Origin: an uncultured Gammaproteobacteria bacterium
GTDB taxonomy: Bacteria; Pseudomonadota; Gammaproteobacteria; Steroidobacterales; Woeseiaceae
NCBI GenBank assembly: GCA_938003715.1
Contig: CALKYK010000105.1
Location: 1-5,278 of the forward strand
Reading direction: 5' to 3'
Length of the DNA stretch: 5,278 nt
Shown here: positions 1 to 5,278 of the stretch, one piece after another
Position numbering within the stretch: the stretch's first letter is position 1
How the letters are laid out: every line of letters starts with the position of its first letter
Translations under genes and position numbers: made by a program
Notes under the pieces: generated by a model
The model's database searches: none
The model's input: only the letters and a program-made list of their open reading frames with translations
What the model was told of the DNA's origin: nothing

Positions 1-411
1 CTGTGCACCCAGTTCCTGGTGCGCCATCTCCCGGCCACGAAATCGCAGTGTGACCTTGGTCTTGTCTCCGTCTTCGAGGAATTCGCGCAGCTTGCGCAGT
101 TTGACCTGGTAGTCGCCCTCGTCGGTACCCGGGCGAAACTTGATTTCCTTGACGTGCACCTGCTTTTGCTTCCGGCGCGCGGTTTGCGCCTTCTTGTTCT
201 GCTCGAACAGGTACTTGCCGAAATCCATGATCCGGCACACCGGCGGCTCTGCCGTCGGCGACACCTCGACCAGGTCCAGGCCTTCGTCGCGCGCAATCTC
301 GATTGCTTCGGCAAGTGGCATGACGCCTCGCTGGTCGCCACTGGAGTCGATGACCCGCACTTCCCGTGCATCAATTTCGTCATTGCGCCTGACGCGCTTG
401 GTTGCTGCGAT
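1..411 (-). CDS. infC: Translation initiation factor IF-3, C-terminal end cut off by the window; AUC start codon
   Basis: IF-3 binds the 30S subunit, keeps it apart from 50S and proofreads the start codon and initiator tRNA. The minus-strand frame gives 137 residues; about 40 more should lie beyond the left edge (family length about 175-180). Visible IF-3 signatures are RRNDEIDAREVRVID near residues 8-22, the N-domain stretch AEPPVCRIMDFGKYLFE (about 54-70), a basic linker rich in K, R and Q (73-84), and the C-domain segments VKEIKFRPGTDEGDYQVKL (87-105) and TLRFRGREMAH (121-131). No ATG or GTG exists in frame near the 5' end. I chose ATC at 411-409 because GGAGG (424-420) lies 8 nt ahead and the protein then begins just before the conserved region. 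Non-AUG starts are known for infC (AUU in E. coli), where IF-3 represses its own translation. Unusually, thrS is not directly upstream; a tRNA-Val gene is. Confidence 0.96.
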   Translation of the reverse strand, partial: MAATKRVRRNDEIDAREVRVIDSSGDQRGVMPLAEAIEIARDEGLDLVEVSPTAEPPVCRIMDFGKYLFEQNKKAQTARRKQKQVHVKEIKFRPGTDEGDYQVKLRKLREFLEDGDKTKVTLRFRGREMAHQELGAQ

Positions 412-424
412 ATTAAATTCCTCC
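409..424 (-). promoter_or_regulatory. Ribosome binding site and rare AUC initiation codon of infC
   Basis: On the minus strand GGAGG (424-420) is followed by the 8-nt spacer AATTTAAT and then ATC (411-409). ATT and ATA triplets nearby are out of frame, so they cannot start this protein. The only other in-frame candidate is a TTG upstream of the Shine-Dalgarno, which is unlikely. A strong SD combined with a poor start codon is the expected layout for IF-3 autocontrol, as known in E. coli infC. Confidence 0.85.
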
Positions 425-438
425 GTCCAAAACAAGAG

Positions 439-481
439 CCGCGGCGTGGATGGCCTGCAAGTGGCCGGTCCGTCGCCGCGG
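439..481 (-). promoter_or_regulatory. Stem-loop in the infC leader
   Basis: In the infC 5' leader, CCGCGGCG (481-474) and CGCCGCGG (446-439) form a perfect 8-bp GC-only stem. The 27-nt loop contains two GGCC tetramers (466-463 and 455-452) that can pair with each other as an inner stem. The outer stem ends about 14 nt before the Shine-Dalgarno and begins about 8 nt after the predicted transcription start. No U-run follows, so it is not an intrinsic terminator. A role in translational control or mRNA stability is inference. Confidence 0.5.
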
Positions 482-490
482 GACGCGAAT

Positions 491-518
491 TTTATAGCCC
501 GAACTGGCTGATTTGCAA
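491..518 (-). promoter_or_regulatory. Putative sigma-70 promoter for infC
   Basis: On the minus strand TTGCAA (518-513, 4 of 6 to TTGACA) and TATAAA (496-491, 5 of 6 to TATAAT) are separated by 16 bp. Transcription would start near 485-489, giving a leader of about 75-80 nt. It lies between the tRNA-Val gene and infC, which fits infC having its own promoter because thrS is not upstream. Read-through from the tRNA-Val promoter is also possible. Confidence 0.55.
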
Positions 519-544
519 GAAACTACCGGTTATTTCAGGACATT

Positions 545-558
545 TGCCGGAACCGGCA
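545..558. repeat. Short inverted repeat just after tRNA-Val
   Basis: TGCCGG-AA-CCGGCA is a 14-bp inverted repeat 6 bp downstream of the tRNA-Val CCA end. As RNA it could form a 5- to 6-bp hairpin with a very tight loop. No T-run follows on the minus strand, so I do not call it a terminator. It might help 3' processing or act as a pause, but this is weak. Confidence 0.3.
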
Positions 559-564
559 TCGGAC

Positions 565-639
565 TGGTGGGCGATGGTGGTGTCGAACCACCGACCTCCA
601 CGATGTCAACGTGGCGCTCTACCGCTGAGCTAATCGCCC
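565..639 (-). tRNA. tRNA-Val (anticodon GAC), CCA encoded
   Basis: The minus strand folds into a full cloverleaf: acceptor GGGCGAT/ATCGCCC, D stem GCTC/GAGC with loop AGCGGTA, anticodon stem CCACG/CGTGG with loop TTGACAT, variable loop AGGTC, T stem GGTGG/CCACC with loop TTCGACA, discriminator A. The anticodon GAC reads GUC and GUU valine codons. CCA is encoded at 567-565; without it the gene is 639-568 (72 nt). It lies between uvrB and infC on the same strand, 80 bp after the uvrB stop. No mismatch is visible in any stem. Confidence 0.97.
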
Positions 640-684
640 CTGTCGATCCGCGCCGCGGCAGCCACAGGCCGCCGCGGGCGCACA

Positions 685-713
685 AAGATACTCAAGCGGC
701 CCGGGCCGCGCAA
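685..713 (-). promoter_or_regulatory. Putative promoter for tRNA-Val
   Basis: On the minus strand TTGCGC (713-708) and TATCTT (690-685) are spaced 17 bp and followed by a GC-rich stretch typical of stable-RNA promoters. The tRNA starts about 40 nt after the expected transcription start. The -35 match is only 3 of 6. The promoter begins a few bases after the uvrB stop codon. Confidence 0.4.
696..709. repeat. 14-bp GC palindrome between uvrB and tRNA-Val
   Basis: GCGGCCCGGGCCGC is a perfect palindrome 11 bp beyond the uvrB stop. As RNA it gives a 5-bp GC stem with a CCGG loop, followed on the minus strand by TTGAGTATCTTTG, which is a poor U-tract. It could be a weak uvrB terminator. It also fills most of the spacer of the putative tRNA-Val promoter, so a protein-binding role is possible. 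Confidence 0.35.
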
Positions 714-719
714 CCGCTA

Positions 720-2780
<2,061 letters not shown>

Positions 2781-2795
2781 GCGCGTCTCTGTCCC

Positions 2796-2809
2796 GGAGG
2801 CAACCCGTG
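2796..2809 (+). promoter_or_regulatory. Ribosome binding site that fixes a GTG start for the aminotransferase
   Basis: GGAGG (2796-2800), spacer CAACCC (6 nt) and GTG (2807-2809). The longer in-frame ATG at 2762 would put the start inside uvrB with no SD and add 15 residues unlike the family, so the GTG is preferred. An ATG at 2831 is a less likely alternative without an SD. Confidence 0.8.
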
Positions 2810-3988
2810 AGTCTATCAGTTTCAGAACGTATGAGCCGCGTGATGCCGTCTGCGACCAGCGCCGTGCTCGGGCTTGCAGCCGAGCTTCGCGAGGCCGGCC
2901 GCGACGTCATCAGCCTCGGTGCCGGAGAGCCCGATTTCGACACGCCTCAGCACATCAAGGAGGCGGCCATGCAGGCCATCCGCGATGGCCACACCAAGTA
3001 CACGGCGATCGACGGCACCAGCCAGCTGAAGTCGGCGATTCAGCGCAAATTCGAGCGGGACAACGGTTTGCATTACGACCCGGACCAGATTCTCGTTTCC
3101 TGTGGCGCGAAGCACACGCTGTTCAACGCCTGCATGGCGATTCTTTCGGCGGGCGACGAGGCAATCATTCCCGCACCCTACTGGGTTTCCTACCCGGACA
3201 TGGTGCGCGTCGCCGATGGAATACCCGTCGTTATCGACACCGGCATCGAAGACGGGTTCAAGGTCACGCCGGAAAAGCTCGCAGCAGCGATCACGAAGCG
3301 CAAGCGGATACTGTTTCTCAACAGCCCGTCGAACCCGACCGGGAGCTGCTATTCCCGCGCCGAGCTCGAGGCGCTGGGTGAAGTTCTCGCATCGCATCCT
3401 CACATCGTGGTGCTTGCTGACGACATCTACGAACACATCTACTGGGCCGACGAACCGTTTTGCAGCATCGCAACGGCGTGCCCGGACCTGGTCGACCGGG
3501 TCGTGACGATCAACGGCGTATCGAAGTGCTACGCGATGACCGGCTGGCGTATCGGCTATGCGGGTGGTCCGCGCAAAGTCATCAAGGCGATGAAAACGAT
3601 CCAGAGCCAGATCACGTCGAACCCGAGCAGCGTCTCCCAGGTCGCCGCCGCGGCCGCGCTGGATGGTGACCAGGCCTGTGTCGCCGAAATGCTGAAGGCG
3701 TACAAGGCAAGGAGCGACTACATCGTCGGTGCGTTGAACGAGGTCCCGGGATTCGAGTGCCGCGAGGGCGAAGGCGCGTTTTACGCGTTCCCGAAGGTGA
3801 CTGGCGCGATAGAGGCGCTGGGACTCCACGACGACGCAGCGCTGGTGAAGCAGGTGCTCGAAAGCGGTACCGTGGTCATGGTGCCGGGGACGCCGTTTGG
3901 TGCTCCTGGCTACGTGCGAATTTCATTCGCCTGCTCGATCGAGGAACTCGAGGAGGCAGTGCGCCGCATACGGAAAGCACTCACTTAG
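2807..3988 (+). CDS. aspC: PLP-dependent class I aminotransferase, aspartate aminotransferase type
   Basis: A cytosolic pyridoxal-phosphate enzyme that probably moves the amino group between aspartate (or another amino acid) and 2-oxoglutarate. From the GTG start it is 393 residues, normal for the aspartate aminotransferase I-gamma group. Visible motifs, numbered from the GTG: ISLGAGEPDFDTP (35-47), PYWVSYP with the ring-stacking Trp (124-130), SNPTG (175-179), ADDIYEH with the Asp that binds the PLP ring nitrogen and the Tyr for O3' (204-210), the Schiff-base Lys240 in GVSKCYAMTGWRIGYAGGP (237-255), and YVRISFA (369-375), whose Arg binds the substrate carboxylate. All catalytic residues are present. 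A Cys follows the PLP lysine, where Ala or Thr is more usual. It diverges from uvrB, an arrangement I recall from Pseudomonas. Substrate choice (Asp, aromatic, prephenate) cannot be settled from sequence, so the symbol is provisional. Confidence 0.93.
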   Translation: MSLSVSERMSRVMPSATSAVLGLAAELREAGRDVISLGAGEPDFDTPQHIKEAAMQAIRDGHTKYTAIDGTSQLKSAIQRKFERDNGLHYDPDQILVSCGAKHTLFNACMAILSAGDEAIIPAPYWVSYPDMVRVADGIPVVIDTGIEDGFKVTPEKLAAAITKRKRILFLNSPSNPTGSCYSRAELEALGEVLASHPHIVVLADDIYEHIYWADEPFCSIATACPDLVDRVVTINGVSKCYAMTGWRIGYAGGPRKVIKAMKTIQSQITSNPSSVSQVAAAAALDGDQACVAEMLKAYKARSDYIVGALNEVPGFECREGEGAFYAFPKVTGAIEALGLHDDAALVKQVLESGTVVMVPGTPFGAPGYVRISFACSIEELEEAVRRIRKALT

Positions 3989-4027
3989 AAAACAGTAAGT
4001 TGCGCGGATTCCGGCGGGCTTGCGCCC

Positions 4028-4056
4028 TTGACTTGCCCGGGACGCTGGACCAGAAT
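4028..4056 (+). promoter_or_regulatory. Promoter of tRNA-Asn with GC-rich discriminator
   Basis: TTGACT (4028-4033, 5 of 6) and CAGAAT (4051-4056, 4 of 6) are separated by exactly 17 bp and followed by GCCGCGCGC, a GC-only discriminator typical of stringently controlled stable-RNA promoters. Transcription would start near 4063, only about 5 nt before the mature tRNA. The 79-bp gap after the aminotransferase gene (3989-4067) holds nothing else I can support. Confidence 0.7.
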
Positions 4057-4067
4057 GCCGCGCGCAT

Positions 4068-4143
4068 TCCCCGGTAGCTCAGTTGGTAGAGCGGTTGACT
4101 GTTAATCAATTGGTCGCTGGTTCGAGTCCGGCCCGGGGAGCCA
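4068..4143 (+). tRNA. tRNA-Asn (anticodon GTT), CCA encoded
   Basis: Full cloverleaf: acceptor TCCCCGG/CCGGGGA, D stem GCTC/GAGC with loop AGTTGGTA, anticodon stem GTTGA/TCAAT with loop CTGTTAA, variable loop TGGTC, T stem GCTGG/CCGGC with loop TTCGAGT, discriminator G, CCA at 4141-4143. The anticodon GTT (4101-4103) reads AAC and AAU. Without CCA the gene is 4068-4140 (73 nt). Its last 25 nt (4119-4143) recur exactly at 4289-4313 and its last 13 nt at 4465-4477, so this tRNA heads a tandem array. Confidence 0.98.
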
Positions 4144-4180
4144 AACGCTCAAAGGCCCCGTAAAGGGGCCTTTCGCGTTT
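4143..4180 (+). terminator. Hairpin terminator behind tRNA-Asn
   Basis: AAAGGCCCC (4151-4159), loop GTAAA, and GGGGCCTTT (4165-4173) make a perfect 9-bp stem. It is framed by AAACGC (4143-4148) and GCGTTT (4175-4180), which can extend it. The T-run after the stem is short (TTTC), so termination may be partial; read-through would carry transcription into the repeat units downstream. Confidence 0.75.
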
Positions 4181-4313
4181 GGGTCACCGGGCGACTCGCA
4201 GCGAAGTCTCGCCGGTCTTTTCTTTCCGGTCACTAAAGATCAATTTGCACCATTCGGGAACTCTAGATTGATCATCGCGGGCAAATTGGGTTCGAGTCCG
4301 GCCCGGGGAGCCA
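4144..4313 (+). repeat. Tandem unit 1 downstream of tRNA-Asn, ending in a 25-nt copy of the tRNA 3' end
   Basis: This 170-bp unit runs from the tRNA CCA to a second CCA. In order it holds a terminator hairpin, GTCACCGGGCG (4183-4193, matched by GTCGCCGGACG at 4368-4378 in unit 2), the hairpin block 4231-4290, and an exact 25-nt copy of the tRNA-Asn 3' end (4289-4313). The copied part cannot be a tRNA: the 5' half of the T stem is TTGGG instead of GCTGG and no D or anticodon arm precedes it. It may be an array like that behind E. coli tyrT, or the scar of an element that inserted at the tRNA 3' end. Confidence 0.8.
4231..4290 (+). ncRNA. Structured block, copy 1: candidate small RNA or conserved hairpin
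   Basis: CAATTTGC (4241-4248) pairs with GCAAATTG (4281-4288) over 8 bp, then continues past a bulged A (4249) with CC/GG (4250-4251 with 4279-4280). This 60-nt block aligns without gaps to 4406-4465, identical at 43 positions; the differences lie in the loop and at two compensated stem pairs. Flanking CACTAAAGAT and inner CATCGCGGGC are invariant. A competing pairing exists only in this copy: GATCAAT (4238-4244) with ATTGATC (4267-4273). I do not recognise the family. Transcription is inferred from position downstream of the tRNA promoter. Confidence 0.5.
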
Positions 4314-4322
4314 CCTTTTTGT

Positions 4323-4348
4323 AAGGCCCCTGTCCAAGGGGCCTTTTT
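4323..4348 (+). terminator. Strong intrinsic terminator in the repeat array
   Basis: AAGGCCCCT (4323-4331), loop GTCCA, AGGGGCCTT (4337-4345), with TTTTT at 4344-4348. The stem core GGCCCC/GGGGCC is the same as in the terminator behind tRNA-Asn, so the two are probably copies. It would end transcripts that read through unit 1. Confidence 0.85.
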
Positions 4349-4405
4349 CGTTACCGAGATTGATTGAGTCGCCGGACGTTTGCGTCGGCGCATGACCGAA
4401 TCGTG

Positions 4406-4465
4406 CACTAAAGATCAATCCGCACCTGCCGGGATCAAATCTGTCAGCATCGCGGGCGGATTGGG
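4406..4465 (+). ncRNA. Structured block, copy 2: candidate small RNA or conserved hairpin
   Basis: CAATCCGC (4416-4423) pairs with GCGGATTG (4456-4463), with the same bulged A (4424) and CC/GG extension (4425-4426 with 4454-4455) as copy 1. C4420-G4459 and C4421-G4458 replace T4245-A4284 and T4246-A4283, so the stem is kept through double changes. The loop (about 4427-4450) is largely different from copy 1. If transcribed, it could not be reached from the tRNA promoter without passing two terminators. Confidence 0.45.
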
Positions 4466-4484
4466 CCCGGGGAGCCACCTATTT

Positions 4485-4500
4485 CCAAGGCCACGGCCAA
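4485..4500 (+). other. Remnant of a terminator hairpin after unit 2
   Basis: At the place where units 0 and 1 have a GGCCCC/GGGGCC terminator, unit 2 has CCAAGGCCACGGCCAA: a GGCC/GGCC pair with a 2-nt loop and no T-run. It looks like a decayed third copy, but the similarity is short. Between here and 4587 I see only a small GCGGC-TTT-GCCGC hairpin (4548-4560) and no convincing promoter or SD for the next gene. Confidence 0.35.
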
Positions 4501-4587
4501 TACGAACTTTTCCGCGCCGCCGTGTCCAACGGTCGTCCGCTCGAGGAGCGGCTTTGCCGCACCGCAATGGTGCCGCGGTTACCCACT

Positions 4588-5278
4588 ATGAATACCCTTT
4601 CCAGATTTACGGGCGTCGCCCTGGCGGCGACCGCGCTGTTTGCTGTCGGCTGCGAAAAGGCCGAGCAGATTGACATCTCTACCCTCATCGCACGCCACAC
4701 CGAGGCGCGTGGCGGCGCCACCGCGCTCGAGTCCGTGCACGCCATTCAGGTCAGGCGCGACGTCGACGAGGCCGGCCGACGCCTCTCGACCCACTATGTT
4801 GCGACACGCGACGGCCGCATGCGGCTCGACGTGTTCGAAGACGGGCGCCTGGTGTTCTCGCAAGGCAACAACGGCACGTTCGCGTGGCAGCGGACGGGCA
4901 GCCGTGGCCAGAGCGAAGTCATGCCCGTCTGGGCGCTGGCAGCGGTGCAGCGGGCGGTTCGCCACAATCTCTTCGCCCTGCATGAGCTGGTGGCAGGCGG
5001 CTCGACGCTGACACTCGCCGAGCGTGACGCGGGGGAACGCCCGCTCCCTTGGGGCGTCGATGCCACGGACCCAGCCGGCTACAAGCGGCGCCTTTTCATC
5101 GACCGGCGCAATTTCCTTATCACGCGCATACAGGAACACAGCGCTGTGAATCCGGATCGCAGCAACTACGAAACCGACCTGGATACTTTTTATGCAGATT
5201 TTCGGAAGATCGACGGAGTGGTTTTCAGCTTCGAAAGCAGGACCTCCAGCAGGGAGTCGTCCGGCCTGACGCAGCAGG
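4588..5278 (+). CDS. Lipoprotein, probably outer-membrane lipoprotein-sorting-protein-like; open at the right edge
   Basis: The frame is open from ATG 4588 to the window end (230 codons, no stop). It starts MNTLSRF, then a hydrophobic stretch (8-20) and the lipobox-like AVGC with Cys22, so export and lipidation are likely. Glu at +2 rather than Asp favours the outer membrane. The mature part begins with IARHTEARGGATALESVHAIQV (35-56) and later has RRLFIDRRNFLITRIQEH (166-183) and YETDLDTFYADFRKIDGVVFSFE (192-214). This is a pattern I associate with LolA/LolB-fold lipoprotein-sorting-protein homologues: a helix with ARGG, then strands ending in DY-x-D-G-V-x-F. Its function in this organism is unknown. 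No SD precedes ATG 4588; an in-frame ATG at 4567 would add 7 residues and also lacks one. About 20-60 residues should be missing at the C-terminus. Confidence 0.8.
   Translation, partial: MNTLSRFTGVALAATALFAVGCEKAEQIDISTLIARHTEARGGATALESVHAIQVRRDVDEAGRRLSTHYVATRDGRMRLDVFEDGRLVFSQGNNGTFAWQRTGSRGQSEVMPVWALAAVQRAVRHNLFALHELVAGGSTLTLAERDAGERPLPWGVDATDPAGYKRRLFIDRRNFLITRIQEHSAVNPDRSNYETDLDTFYADFRKIDGVVFSFESRTSSRESSGLTQQ

Larger units (their letters stand above)
4314..4477 (+). repeat. Tandem unit 2, ending in a 13-nt copy of the tRNA-Asn 3' end
   Basis: 164 bp with the same order as unit 1: terminator hairpin (4323-4348), GTCGCCGGACG (4368-4378), hairpin block (4406-4465), then GCCCGGGGAGCCA (4465-4477), the last 13 nt of tRNA-Asn. 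Compared with unit 1 it lacks exactly 11 nt (TTCGAGTCCGG) inside the tRNA-derived segment. Units 1 and 2 also share ACCT after the CCA, which the tRNA itself lacks, so they are closer to each other than to the parent tRNA. Confidence 0.75.

Noticed and set aside
545..558. Terminator of tRNA-Val
   Set aside because: The inverted repeat is short with a 2-nt loop, and no T-run follows on the minus strand.
2789..2804. LexA (SOS) box upstream of uvrB
   Set aside because: CTGT at 2789 is followed after 8 nt by CAAC, not ACAG, so the right half-site is missing.
2822..3829. Minus-strand open frame of 335 codons opposite the aminotransferase
   Set aside because: Its sequence is arginine/valine-rich and resembles no family, while the plus strand encodes a complete PLP enzyme.
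4289..4313. A second functional tRNA-Asn
   Set aside because: Only the 3' 25 nt match. The T stem cannot close and the D and anticodon arms are absent.
4119..4313. A genomic island bounded by attL and attR at tRNA-Asn
   Set aside because: The direct repeats are only 170 bp apart and enclose no integrase or other gene. At most this is a remnant.
4184..4478. Small minus-strand frames (74 and 68 codons) across the tandem units
   Set aside because: They cross terminators and copied tRNA ends, have no supported start, and owe their length to the repeat structure.
4579..5139. Minus-strand frame of 186 codons over the lipoprotein gene
   Set aside because: The plus strand has a signal peptide, a lipobox and an uninterrupted frame to the edge; the minus frame has no recognisable features.

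Overview
The window reads as chromosomal DNA from a high-GC gammaproteobacterium. IF-3 is close to the enterobacterial sequence over its whole visible length. uvrB sits head to head with a class I aminotransferase, an arrangement I recall from Pseudomonas (from memory, not checked). I cannot name a genus.

Layout from left to right. (1) 1-411, minus: the N-terminal three quarters of infC (translation initiation factor IF-3), with an AUC start codon and a perfectly placed GGAGG. Its leader holds a strong 8-bp inverted repeat and is preceded by its own plausible promoter. (2) 565-639, minus: tRNA-Val(GAC) with encoded CCA and a plausible promoter next to the uvrB stop. (3) 720-2780, minus: complete uvrB. 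(4) 2807-3988, plus: complete PLP-dependent aminotransferase of the aspartate aminotransferase type, diverging from uvrB across only 26 bp. (5) 4068-4143, plus: tRNA-Asn(GTT) with encoded CCA, behind a good sigma-70-type promoter with a GC-rich discriminator, followed by a terminator hairpin. (6) 4144-4477: no protein gene, but two diverged tandem units of about 170 bp. Each carries a 60-nt hairpin block and ends in an exact copy of the tRNA-Asn 3' end (25 nt, then 13 nt). Unit 1 is followed by a strong second terminator and unit 2 by what looks like a decayed one. (7) 4588 to the right edge, plus: an open-ended lipoprotein gene with a signal peptide, probably of the outer-membrane lipoprotein-sorting-protein (LolA/LolB-like fold) type.

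Most genes are housekeeping functions: translation (infC and two tRNAs), nucleotide excision repair (uvrB) and amino-acid metabolism (the aminotransferase). They share no single pathway. The unusual part is the 4144-4477 array. The hairpin blocks of the two units align without gaps. Two adjacent base pairs in the 8-bp stem differ by compensatory change (U-A, U-A in one copy; C-G, C-G in the other), while the loop has drifted. This suggests a selected RNA (or DNA) structure rather than plain debris. The arrangement recalls the repeats behind E. coli tyrT that give rtT RNA. I see no CRISPR, transposase, integrase or defence gene.
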